DNA of 64,000 bases. It comes from Lagopus muta (taxonomy: Eukaryota; Chordata; Aves; Galliformes; Phasianidae). A model generated the notes under the pieces. That model made no database searches. It saw only the letters and a program-made list of their open reading frames with translations, and was not told the origin of the DNA. The DNA lies in contig NC_064444.1 of the NCBI RefSeq assembly GCF_023343835.1, forward strand, positions 18,947,219 through 19,011,218, in the 5' to 3' direction. Below are positions 24,901 through 34,900 of the stretch, piece by piece; the first letter of the stretch is position 1, and each line of letters starts with the position of its first letter. A program made the position numbers and the translations under genes.

Positions 24901-25896
24901 TGGAACCATCCTGATCGGATGCTCTCAGGTCTGTGTCAGCCACCTCCAAGACCAAGCCCTGCTGGTGGCCCAGGGATGGTTCCTGCTGCCACCTCAGCTG
25001 CCCCCACTCCTACCTAATGCCACCACTGCCTCATGCCCCTCTTGGTGGCCTACACTACCACCACACTGCACACTGATCATGAAATGTCTTCCCTTTTTTC
25101 CTCTGTTCATTGCTTCATCTCCTTCTTCCCCCCGGCTCACCACCCGACAGACTATGTGAGAGAGCTCTGCATAAAGGCAGGAATCTCTTAATCATAAACT
25201 GACTGTAAACCTTTGGAGAGGCTTCTGTGTAGCCTTTTAAGAAATAAATAAGCACAGTCTGTGGCTGATGCAGAATCCTGATAAAAGCTGAAGTGAGACC
25301 TACAGAAGTACACTGCAGGCAAAAGAGGAAATGTTTCCCATGACTATAACCCATCCAGACAGATTAATAACTCTTATCACTCATGAAATGGGCACACAGC
25401 TGAACACACCTGAGTGCTTCTACAGCAGTGAGTGTATGCTGATTAGATGAAGAGCAGTAGCTGGATGTATTGCTAACCCATTTCAGTTATGAGGGAGATA
25501 TGTTAGCATGAATGACAGTGAAGGTTTTTGCATCCAGTTGCATTCAAACTCAAATCACAGCCTGAAATTGTGAAAGAAATGGACTAGATTGCATGAAATT
25601 GCAGTCATCCTACCCATTAGCTGTGTCTTGGGTTTGCAGAGTAAGCACCAGAACTCCTTACCCTTGAGTGGGGGATTAAAGAAAGGCTTGGCATTGCTAT
25701 GTGAAGAGATACCAATATATTTCAGTTTGCCAATATATCAGAGAGGATGGGTACCTGCTAATGCCAGCTTCAGTGCCTTGAACACGCAGGGCTTCTTCTG
25801 GGCGCTTTCATAGAGATTTGGCAGAATGATAGTCTTGCACGTTGACTGGAGGAAGAGGTAAGCACTGCCGATCCAAGGAGCCGAGCTACCTGCCAT
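15931..25896 (-). CDS. TRADD: TNFR1-associated death domain adaptor TRADD
   Basis: TRADD is the cytosolic adaptor that links TNF receptor 1 to TRAF2 and RIPK1 (NF-kB) and to FADD/caspase-8 (death). Four coding exons, in transcript order, are 25755-25896, 19775-20052, 17166-17352 and 15931-16238. All have GT/AG borders and compatible phases and give 304 residues (human 312). Residues 8-17 ([10 protein letters not shown]) start the N-terminal TRAF2-binding domain. Further matches include [18 protein letters not shown] (58-75), [10 protein letters not shown] (87-96) and the linker [14 protein letters not shown] (141-154). The death domain covers about 212-300, with [17 protein letters not shown] (221-237) and [12 protein letters not shown] (254-265). 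The start codon lies nine bases after an acceptor (ttttgtag), so a noncoding first exon is expected; a strong donor at 27336 in the shared CpG island fits. Introns 1 and 2 of the coding part carry the CR1 copies and an NRAMP fragment. The identification is very secure. Confidence 0.96.
18413..19370 (-). repeat. CR1 LINE, 3' end plus part of ORF2
   Basis: It begins at the CR1 3' terminal repeat (agaatcacagaatcatagaa, read backwards) and runs about 950 bp into ORF2. Minus-strand translation gives the typical end of the reverse-transcriptase ORF, for example [20 protein letters not shown] and [20 protein letters not shown]. It lies in the TRADD intron between 17353 and 19774, in the same orientation as the gene. 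Frame changes are present, so it is inactive. Confidence 0.93.
22010..22731 (-). repeat. Old CR1 LINE fragment
   Basis: The CR1 3' body is recognisable (ctccagggtgaacaggcct, gaacttgttccacgttatca and cttgtactgcaggaccctaa). A degraded RT-end peptide is visible on the minus strand. It is more diverged than the neighbouring copies, with unclear ends. Confidence 0.8.
23099..23453 (-). repeat. Younger CR1 LINE nested in the older copy
   Basis: It starts with a clean CR1 3' end (catagaatcatagaatcaca) and breaks off about 350 bp later (aagttgtaaagtacaatgag), the usual 5' truncation. Its sequence is closer to the CR1 consensus than its host element. ATTAT precedes it and recurs just after it, which may be insertion-site sequence, although CR1 does not usually leave clear target duplications. 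Confidence 0.8.
23449..23502. repeat. 27-bp tandem duplication, two copies
   Basis: Two identical 27-base units (agtgcaattatgtcagatgc and seven more bases) stand head to tail at 23449-23475 and 23476-23502. The unit spans the 5' junction of the nested CR1, so the duplication came after that insertion. Confidence 0.95.
24580..24955 (-). pseudogene. Broken NRAMP (SLC11A1/2-like) metal transporter fragment
   Basis: Minus-strand peptides match the N-terminal part of NRAMP divalent metal transporters. They are [20 protein letters not shown], then after a one-base frame change [20 protein letters not shown] and [13 protein letters not shown], then a weaker [13 protein letters not shown] that fits the following helix after a gap. 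Functional family members read roughly [20 protein letters not shown], then N-I-E-S-D-L-Q-S-G-A-V-A-G. The metal-binding DPGN signature is DLSN here, and there is one frame change and a deletion of about nine codons, so it cannot make a transporter. Homology starts near 24832; the open frame upstream to 24955 is not clearly NRAMP. It sits directly beside the 5' limit of the older CR1. A retrocopy or a segmental fragment are both possible. Confidence 0.72.
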
Positions 25897-27179
25897 CTTC
25901 AGCACCTACAAAATCACACAGGTCAGCTGAGAAACCACAGCATAAATGGCCTGACATGGGAAGAACACAAGCATGACAAGATTACGTGGATTTGCCTTGT
26001 TTTTTGAAGGAGGTGGTGGTGCTGCTGAAGCAAGCATACCCTATAAGGAGTTCAGTGTTATTTTGTAAAGAACAGCACAATGGAACCTGGTGACCCAAAA
26101 ACTTGGCAGCTCACAAAGTTCTGCATTCATTCTCCACTGGATTCCATTTATTTATAGTCCAAAAATACTCCATGGCCTCATTTCTCCCCAGCACAGTAAG
26201 ATTACAACCAAGATGTACTCCGGGATTGTAGATTGCAAACTGAAAATTGATTTATCTAAAACTTTACAGCAAGAAGGTGTATCAGATCATTCTGACCTCA
26301 TCTGCAGCACCAGTAACCCCCATGGCCATTGCAAAGGCCTTGTTCTCTGTTTACAAAGCTGTTGGGAAGCGTGCATGTGCTCCAGAGAATCCAAACCTGA
26401 CAACTCAGCAAAAAAAACTGTGGTGCAAGGCCTCCAAAATCCTGAGAGCCACAGCACAGCACAAGAAGAGATGCACAGAGGCTGATGCAAACCGTAACCA
26501 CAGCAGGATCCCGTGTAGGAACCACATGATACACACCGTAGAGCTGTTGGCACACACAGTGCAAATGCACAGCAGCCTTACAAGCCTCTCACACAGGCTG
26601 GGAACCTCATGAGGGTCAGCCAGGGACTCATAACCTGCTCCTAAGAAAGCAGAGCAAAGCCCAGCAGTGCTGCCTTTACCCTGCTGCTGTCACTATGGAC
26701 TTCGACCAGTCCTGGGGCCATAGGTATTGGAAGGGGGATGGAATCAGTTTGGTCAGACAAACCCTTCGTGTGATTCAATGGGTGTGTAGGACTCTTGGCT
26801 CTGCACTGGTAAGCTCTTGGGGATAACTCTTCACTTTAGGTCCTAGCTCTTTTATGATTCCCTTATAGGACAGCGCGTCCATCTCTCCATTCTCACTGTG
26901 CCTCACTGGCCAGCTAATACAATCATAGGATGGTTTGAGTGGGAATAGACCCTGAAGGCCATCTGCTCACACCGAGCAGGGACACCCACAGCTCTGTCAG
27001 TGCTCACAGCCCCGACCTTGACTGTCTGCAGGGATGGGGGGCAGCACCAGCTCTGTGTGCAGTCTGTGCCTCACCGCCCTGAGTGCGAACAACTTCTTCC
27101 TTAGCTCTGATCCGAATCTCCCCTCTTATCCGAATCTCCCCTCTTTTAGTCTGCGGCCATTTCCCCCTGTCCTATCACA
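25897..27179. other. TRADD leader intron, no gene seen
   Basis: This is the probable TRADD 5' intron, between the acceptor at 25906-25908 and the donor at 27336. No coding similarity was seen. A CR1 copy occupies the right-hand end. Confidence 0.5.
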
Positions 27180-27185
27180 ACAGAG
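26916..27185 (-). repeat. CR1 LINE 3' fragment bordering the CpG island
   Basis: It shows the diverged CR1 3' end (caatcataggatggtttgag), gggaatagaccctgaaggcc and a body ending in ccatttccccctgtcctatc. An 18-bp unit (tccgaatctcccctctta) is tandemly doubled inside it at 27111-27146. The element runs right up to the C-rich edge of the CpG island. Confidence 0.82.
27111..27146. repeat. 18-bp tandem duplication, two copies
   Basis: Two consecutive 18-base units differ only at the last base. It lies inside the CR1 fragment. Confidence 0.9.
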
Positions 27186-27560
27186 TCTGCTGAACCGCTG
27201 CCCCCCCCACAAACCCACCGGCTCGCCACCGGCGGCCGCCCCGAGCCGCCGGGGTAGTGGGGGGGGAGGGCGGGACGGGCGGGCGCCCCTCCCGCCCTCC
27301 CCCCCCACTACCCCGGCGGCTCGGGGCGGCCCTTACCTCCCGCCGCCGCCGCTGCCGCCGCCCGGCCTCGGCGCCGCCGCCGCTTCCGCCTCTGCGCGGC
27401 TGCGACGGACGCAGGGAGGCGCCGCCCGCAAGGGGTGAACGGGGAGCCCTGATTGCGTTGCGGGCGGTGTGCCGCGCTCGGCCGCCTCGAGCCCCCGGTG
27501 CGAGCCGCTCAGGGCGGGCGGATGGAGCGCGGATAGGGGTGAGGGCTTCGTCGGCAGAGG
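27180..27560. promoter_or_regulatory. CpG island, bidirectional TRADD/FBXL8 promoter
   Basis: This is an extremely GC- and CpG-rich block between the divergent TRADD (minus) and FBXL8 (plus) genes. It contains two outward-facing splice donors. One is GGAG/gtaagg on the minus strand, with first intron base 27336, suited to a TRADD noncoding exon that ends at 27337. The other is ATAGGG/gtgagg on the plus strand, suited to an FBXL8 noncoding exon that ends at 27538. The FBXL8 exon would join to the acceptor aaacag at 28704. Both starts would then fall within about 200 bp (27338-27538), the head-to-head arrangement seen in mammals. Base composition and splice sites are seen; promoter activity is inferred. 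Confidence 0.7.
27234..27331. repeat. 98-bp near-perfect inverted repeat (hairpin)
   Basis: Arms 27234-27275 and 27290-27331 are exact reverse complements (42 bp). After one C-C mismatch (27276/27289) five more pairs form, leaving a two-base loop at 27282-27283. The left arm carries the G-runs GGGG, eight Gs, GGG, GGG, GGG and GGG, a clear G-quadruplex motif on the plus strand. The right arm is its mirror on the minus strand. It ends four bases inside the predicted TRADD donor, so it would open the first TRADD intron. It may be a real cruciform or hairpin, or a fold-back artefact of sequencing or assembly. Confidence 0.95.
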
Positions 27561-28770
27561 AAACAGCGACAACAACCAGCGGGCTCCCAGGAAGGAAGCG
27601 GGGCTGAGTTCCTCGTTGGGGGAGGGGATGGGGAAGAGCTGCTGTCACTGCGAGGGTGGCAGACATGCTGCGCTGCCGCGTCGCACGCTGAAAGGCAATG
27701 AGTCACGCTTCAAAGCGGCGGATTCTTGAAAAAAAACGCGTCCTTCTGTTCCGCTCTGAGCTGTGCTGTTTTGCGTCGCAGCGCTCCGGCATCGGGCAGA
27801 AGCCGCGGGAGTGAAGCATTGCTTTGGCTCCGTGGCCCGGAGGCTGTCCCCTGTCTGGGACGCGGCCGTCCCCAGTGCTGTCCCAGGAACGGGGATGCTT
27901 GCAAGGCTGCGCGGCTCTGCCGTTTAAAAACCTCGCGATAGGGATTGAGAAGCTGTCTCGTGTCCGTGATTTTATGCGGTGGTTTTAATCTATGAAAAAT
28001 AAATCTAGAAAAGTGGATGAAAAATACCGTTCCGTTCAGAGCTTATCAATCTCAGCCTTTGTCCCAGTGCTCATAGCTCACACAGAAGGTCAAGCAAAAT
28101 GTGCTTTCCCGCTTCTAAGTCAGACTTGTGTAAATGGGGCTTATAATGAGTGGATTAAGAGTAATAAAACATTTCTGTCAGGCCGCCATGTCTTCTTGCA
28201 GGCAAGGGTCACTGCAATAAAGCTGCCCCATTCTGCTGTGGGCCTTTTGTTTCACAGTCGGTACAAAAATGGATGTGTGGGGCTGTTTTCTGTGTAGAGC
28301 TTCTGCTTGCAAAGAGGTTTTTTTCCACTCAGTTTGAGAAATCTATCTCAGCTTTTTGCATACCGGTGCAGCAGCACTAGAAAATTCTCTTGCATTTTTA
28401 TTACTTACAGTAGCAAAGCCCTTACTGCAGGAAAATGCACTTTTTTTCCCCCAAAGCCTCGATCTAACATCTTTAATACTTGAAGAGTATTTCCCAGCTT
28501 CTAGGCTTGGTTGGAAATAGTGTGCAAACATTCGGCCAGTGGATTTCCTCTATTTTTGTGCTGAATTTCAAAATGTGGTGAAGTTTCAAGTTGAAAATAG
28601 TGCTGACCCCCTTTGTGACCCAGTCGCGTTGGTTTGACTTTGTATGTAAATGCTAAATATCTCCTTTTTTCTTTCTTTTCTTCTTCTTCTTTTTTTTTAA
28701 ACAGGTTGTTTGAAAATTCCCTGCAGTTTTGGAAGTTTCCCCAATTTTTGAACCCAGCTGAATCAGCAGC

Positions 28771-30435
28771 ATGCTTGCTCCAGCCTCTGACCCGTGGAGC
28801 TGCATCCCAGAGGAAATCCTCATCCAAATTTTCTATTACCTTTCTCTTCGAGATAGATACACAGCCTTCCAGGTGTGCAAGCAGTGGGCTGGGGCTGTTT
28901 CTTCCAGCTCCGTTTGGCATTTCACGGAGATCAGGTACGAGGAATGGGTTTCTGAAGCGTGAGCATCTCTGCAGGTGTAACAAGAGCATCACATATCAGA
29001 GCGTGTTGAAGATGTGCAGCGCTGTGCTGTGACAGCTAATTGATGTTAGCTGTGATTTGTGTGTGTGGCTACATTTCGTGACTAGCATTTCTTTATGTAA
29101 CAGAAAATGGTGTTATGCAGTGTGGGCTTTTATGTTAACTGCTGATGATTTGGGTGCCACGGGAAGTATTACATTCTTAGGTAAGTCCCTTCAAGTTGCT
29201 CCTTGTATCACCAAGAGACAAAGTTATTGGGTTGTCATCCTCATGGTGGCACTTACCTCCCCAGTGGTCTTTCTGGAGGCTGACTCCTCTATCCCCCTCA
29301 CTCGGTCAGAGTTTGGCCTTACAGTGACTTGCCAGGCATCTAGTGAGGAGAAATGTGTGTCATCTGTTGGTGTTTGCCAGAACACAGTAAAGGAGAGAAT
29401 CTGCTCTGTTTGCTCGGTTTACCTTCCGCAGTGACTGACCTTTTGTTTTACCCTTCCAGCTGTGATTCAGAGGATGAGGAGGGCATGCTGCAGAGCCTGT
29501 GCCAGTTCCTCAGCCAAATCAAACACCTGAAGATTAGATTTGACCAATCCAAAGAGGTCAACCGCAGGAACGTGACGCGCATCTTGGATGTGCTGGCAAA
29601 GCAGAACCACAAGCTGCAGCAGCTGTGCATTGCGTGCCATGGGGAGAACCCCTATTTCTACTCTGGCCAGGACATCCTGCAGAGCATACGGAATATGTGC
29701 AACACTAACACCCAGATAGATCTTCAGCATGTTGATTTTCGAAATATGCCCTTTACTCTTGATGGGGAGCTTGTTGAACTCCTAGCTGCCACCAACCCAA
29801 ACTTGCAAAGTTTGTTCATCAACAACCGTACCCTGGTGTGCAATGTGGCACCGAACACCATTAGGAAAGTTCTCAGTGTGTGTCCCAAACTCTCAGCCTT
29901 GGGAGTCTACTATGCCAGCCTGTCCAATGATGTATTTCTGGAGCTGCTCAAGCCAGAAAGAGCAGCTTTCATCCACTTAGACATTTTCTGTGAGCGCCTG
30001 GACAAATATATACCAGTCATCTCAGAAGAGCTGTGGGCTGCTGTCAGGCAAAAACATCCTCGACTCTGTGTAGACCTTGAATTCGATCATACGGTCCCTG
30101 GCTGCACGATACCACGGATCCTAAAGCAGAACATACCTGTGAGCACACTGCAACTGAACACCTACAATTACATGGTAGATCAGATCAGGTTTGTCACCCA
30201 GAGCTACAGCAGTACTCTGAAGAAGCTGACGCTCCAAACCACATCCTCGGAGGACTTGAATTCCTCGCTAGTAGAGCTGGCGAGGCACTGCCAGAAGCTG
30301 ATGGAGATCCACTGCTACTGCATGGTCAGCAAGGAGGTGGTGGAAGCGTTCCTCACGCACTGCCCCTGCCTGAAGCAATACACTCTCAAGGTCACCAAGG
30401 AACGGCACCCCTGGAAACCAGTGGCAGTTCGGTGA
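28771..30435 (+). CDS. FBXL8: F-box and leucine-rich repeat protein 8
   Basis: FBXL8 is a substrate receptor of SCF (SKP1-CUL1-F-box) ubiquitin ligases. The two coding exons are 28771-28934 and 29460-30435. Donor (ATCAG/gtacga) and acceptor (cttccag) fit in phase and give 379 residues (human 374). The F-box is at about 9-52 ([20 protein letters not shown], then VCKQWAG and VWHFTEIS). The rest is a weakly marked leucine-rich-repeat body, with [20 protein letters not shown] and LFINNRTLV in the middle. The end matches the human protein closely: [19 protein letters not shown], then [14 protein letters not shown]. An in-frame ATG at 29353 lies in the intron and is not used. An acceptor at 28701-28704 lies upstream of the start, so a noncoding first exon in the CpG island is likely. 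The gene is transcribed away from TRADD. Confidence 0.95.
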
Positions 30436-31941
30436 CCGGATCACCTGTTCAGCAGATGAAGCATTTGTTCTCAAATGTGATTGGTCAATGGCCATACAAA
30501 GAAATTGAATTAGATATTTCTAAATTTTTTTTAATGGAATGGGGAGGACAAGTCTTTTCTTTGTGTTCTCTATTTAGCAATAGTGGGAATGCCGTGTTCA
30601 CCCTTTGTGAAGTTTTACAGGAAATCACAGTGAAATTTAATTTTTATGTTATGTTTTAAGCATATCTCAAAGTCAAGCACACTGTGTCAGGCACCCAGCA
30701 ACTATTTAGGCAGACACTTAAGGAAGCGACAGCTTCAGTGCAGGTGTTCTGTGTCTGTTGGGGTCCTTAGCCACATGGGTTCACCTATAGTGACAGGCAG
30801 TGGTCATCTGATGTAAAATGCCCTCCAAACTTGATATTTCTCTTCTGGCAATTTCTGTGATGATGAGCTCTCCTGGTATCCAGCTATCAGGTAACCTCCA
30901 CTTTGTAATGGTTTAAACAGGAGCTGAGTTATGTTAGAAAATGTAAGCAGGACGAAAAGCACTTAAGAAAGAGCACTGTTAAGGTCAGAAGAAAGACACA
31001 TAGCCTGCAAGTATCCTTCTCTGTCCTTTCTTTCTCAGAAATGCACATTTTCAGGTATTTGAATGCCTTTGGCAAAGACCTATGCTTTCACTGCATTGTT
31101 AATGTTTCTTAGGAGAATCAACAGTGTTTACAGTTTTTCCTGTCTCAGTCAGCAGCAAATGGCAAAGGTATCTGCCTCTGAGTTAGGATGAGCGTGTTGT
31201 GTGGTTGTGCCAAGGATTCTGATGAGCTGTGATTTCAAGAGTAGATTCGGATTTTAAATGGTCCTGGCATAAAGCTCCCTTTGCAAGCAAATATTTAGAG
31301 CAATCTAAAGGATTTTGAGTGATAACAATAAAGCATGTTTTCTCACAGTTACACATGTAGCTGTTTTCATCCGCCACTTTTGTCAGCCAAGAGCCAGACC
31401 AGCTCTTCTGGTGGATGAGACCCATAGCCAAGCCAACTTACAGTTCTGCCTTTTCAAACCCTTGATGAAGACGTGCAGCTCTGGGCTCTTGGCCAGGCTG
31501 CGCTCACCTCCACCGGCCAGCTTTGGGGCAAGAGAATTCCAAAATAAAACTACGTGAGCGCTCAGACAGAGGCGGTGGCAGCGCTGGGGCGTCCCGCAGG
31601 CTCCCAGCGGGTGGATTCAGCCTGCAGCCTTGCTGACCTCCCGGTGCAAGGTGCACAGCACGTGTTCCCTCTGCATGACGCTGCGTATTTATTCACAGCT
31701 CTGCGAGATCGGCTGCGGTGCATTTTCATTCTGTGTATTGTTCTCTGGGGCTGGTGATGCCATTGCATTGTGCTGAGTTTTTACGAGGGAGAGCGGCACT
31801 GCTGATGTGACTCCCAGGAGCCTACTTTCTACTGGCCCAGGATAAAATTCAGTGGTTCATTCTCTGTCGGACACACGCACGTGCAGGGAGGCTGGTGCAC
31901 TGACAGCGATGGGGTCGGTGTAGCCGGGACACTGGAAAGCT
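30436..31941 (+). other. FBXL8 3' region and HSF4 upstream region
   Basis: This is FBXL8 3' untranslated sequence followed by the short gap to the HSF4 start codon. Two AATAAA hexamers occur (31327-31332 and 31543-31548). A moderately GC-rich part (about 31550-31930) just before the HSF4 ATG probably holds its promoter and leader. No other gene was seen. Confidence 0.5.
31327..31332 (+). other. FBXL8: Candidate FBXL8 polyadenylation signal
   Basis: AATAAA lies about 0.9 kb after the FBXL8 stop. A second hexamer at 31543-31548 is an alternative. Confidence 0.4.
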
Positions 31942-34900
31942 ATGCAGGATTCACCCGGCTCCCTGGTGATGGATGGCTACTCCAGCAATGTGCCAGCCTT
32001 CCTAACCAAGCTCTGGACACTAGTGGAAGATCCTGAAACAAACCACCTCATCTGCTGGAGTACGGTACGTGCAGCCAATGCTGGGTTTCACTTCGAGTGC
32101 TGTAAGGGGTGTCTTAGAACAGAAGCCTTTAAAAAATCCAGACTCTTTAGGAGAGAAAAGTTTTTCACCTTGCTTCAGTTCCCCAAAGTTTTCTGGAAAA
32201 GGTGCAAAGATATTAAAGGACTTCAGTGATGACTGGTTGATTTCACAAGCATCTCTTAGCAGCCTGTGCCATGGTAGCAGGCAGCAGGCTGCCATAAGGA
32301 GCCCTTGGACCACAAGCTGAAACACAAACGGGTCTCAGATTGGCACTTTAAATTGCCCAGTGTGTTGTAAGAACTTCACTCACCTTTTCAGCTAGTTCAT
32401 GTGATGGCTGTGGTGATGTGTGTATTTGTCTGTACCACTCCTCTAGTGATAGATTGCTTTGGTTTGGCTTCTTATTTATCTTAGCTCTTATTTATCTTAT
32501 CTTTAGCTTTAATTTACTTAAGTGCAATCAGTGGATAAAAATGATTAATCTGTCCCTCTCATAACGTGTTTTGAAACCGCATTGTGCTTTTGACCTGAGT
32601 AAGGCTTGCTGCAAATGGTGCTGTGATTTGTCTCCAGCGGGGAGCTATCAGATCAGTTGTGTGTATGAGCATGGCCTCTGAAAAAAGGCATCTGTTACAA
32701 AAGCAAATTTAAAGGGGGGGGGAGAAAAGCCTGAAGCAGTATTTTTGCCATGTGTTTGTGTCCAGTGCAGCTTTCATTCAAAACCTGAGATGGAATTTAA
32801 GTTGTGTTGTTATTCAGGGCTTTCTGAAGTTGGCAGTACATGGCCACTTGGAACCACTGTGTTTTAAATAAGGACTTTTGAACTAAATATTAGTATGTAT
32901 AAGCAGTCCCCTCTGTGTTACATGTGCAGTATTCCTGATGTCGGTTTCAGGTCAGCTGTTATCTTGGACCTTCCATCACATGCTCTGCTTTCCTGCAGCC
33001 AGACAGCAGTCTTCTTGGGTAAGGCTTCTAGATCAGAGAAGCATAGAATCAATTTAAGATTGGAAAAGATCTCTAAGATCATCTGCAGTTGTCTGAGATT
33101 CCCACGTTGCATCCTTTTCCTTGTCAGTGCTGTTAGAGCTGAGAGGCTGCGAGCTTTGCTAAGATTTCTGGATGTAATCAGAGCTGTTGATAAATAGGAC
33201 CCGTATGGACAGAATAAACTGTCACATAGCAGAGGGTCTCTGCCCTGTGGGTCTGTCAGAACCAGTTGGGACAACCATCTGCCAAGACTGATGGGCAGAT
33301 TGTTAGTGAATCTCCTGAGCACTTGGTGAGTTTTGTTTCTGCTCTGTGCGGCAACGATCAGTGAGAAGGACGCTGGTCAGAAGGCACTGTTGAGGCAAGA
33401 AGCAAGGTTGTGCATTGTGAGCATGCAGGGTTAATTGCTAGAGCAGGCAGAAGGGCCTGAACACAGCGGGAATTGGCACCGTGTGCCAGTGGGGTGTGTG
33501 ATGGGCGGTGGGTGCATGGCGAGACCAGGTGAGAATGCATTGCCAGTTCTTCTGTCCCTTAAGAAGGTGATGTGGATTTGTGTTTGCAGAACACTTCAGG
33601 GCAGCTGCAGTGCAGTGTGTCCGCCAGGCAGGAGGCCAGCAAGGGAAGGCACGTGGGCTGCAGTCTCAAATCCTAGTGATGCATCCTCAGAAGCAGCACT
33701 TTTATCAAGTTAAAATGCATGTTGCTAGCCTGAGCTGTTAAAGCATAACTGCTAAAACCTTATGCCACGTTCAGCCACGTTTGTGGCTGCCCTTGTGACT
33801 GTGTGCTTTCAAAAATAACCCAGAGAAGGCGTGTAGAGCGTCTGCATCAGAGCGGTACCCCCAAGGATTTCACGCTTTGCTGTGTTCTTGTGCCATGTCT
33901 CCAGGCACTGCTCCCTCCAGGGCTGCTGTGCTCTGGAGCAGATGGTTCACAGACAGACCTGTGTCAGCACCTTCATTGACTGTAATGGTAATTTCCACTT
34001 TCCAAGACCTTCTCTGGACACCAGAGTGTTTCTGGGAGGTGCACACAAGAAAGGGCAGCAATTCTGAGCTATGAACACTTGGGATGTAAAAGATTTTTTC
34101 TCACACCTGAGGCTCTGAAAAAGCAGTCAAAAAGGATCAAAAATGCGTCTGTGCCAGAACTGAAAGGGGAACATCATTCACTGAAAGTTGTTGTCACTCT
34201 TTGCAGCTTCAAGGTGACAGAGAAGAACTCGTCCTGCTGTAGGACCCAAGGGAACCACCTCCTCCTGGCCTCCTCCTGCAGTCTTCTGACTGCCTCTGTC
34301 CTTATTGCCTTTGCAGAGTGGCACCAGCTTCCATGTGTTTGACCAAGGACGTTTTGCCAAAGAGGTGCTGCCCAAGTATTTCAAACACAACAACATGGCC
34401 AGTTTCGTCCGGCAGCTGAACATGTGTAAGTTCAACCCGCGTGGGTCTCATGGGATACGGGGAGAGCGAGAGAAAGCAAGGCTGGGATGGGAAGCATGGA
34501 AGGGAATTGTAGATAGAGACGTTGGGAGCCCACGTATGCACATCGCTGTGACATCATTGATTTTGCCGAAGAGGACATTCCTCTTAGACCCCAGGAAAGT
34601 GAAATTCTTGTGTAGAAGATCTATAGATTCTTCCATAGATGCTAGCATGACATTTCTGTTAGATAAGCTGTGGCTAAGAAATTTCAGCTACCAGGTTCTC
34701 CGCTTTCCTTGATTGGTTTAATTGCCATATGGGGATTTTTCTGGCAGCTCAGTACCGTGAAAGCTCCCTCAGAAACAGCTTCCTTTGAGCATAGTGTGCC
34801 CCCAGCTTGTCTGTTTTCACAGCCATATTGCTCAGCTAAGGTCAGACAGCATTTCACCCAGCAAGCCATGCTAACTGGACACATTCACCACTCAGCAGAG

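Noticed and set aside
27034-27666. Proline/arginine-rich frames on both strands in the TRADD/FBXL8 island
   Set aside because: They are by-products of the inverted repeat and G/C runs; the same Pro-Thr motif appears on both strands because the sequence is palindromic.
29353-29459. Longer FBXL8 second exon starting at an upstream ATG
   Set aside because: The F-box in the first exon joins in phase to the acceptor at 29459, and the extra residues are unlike FBXL8.
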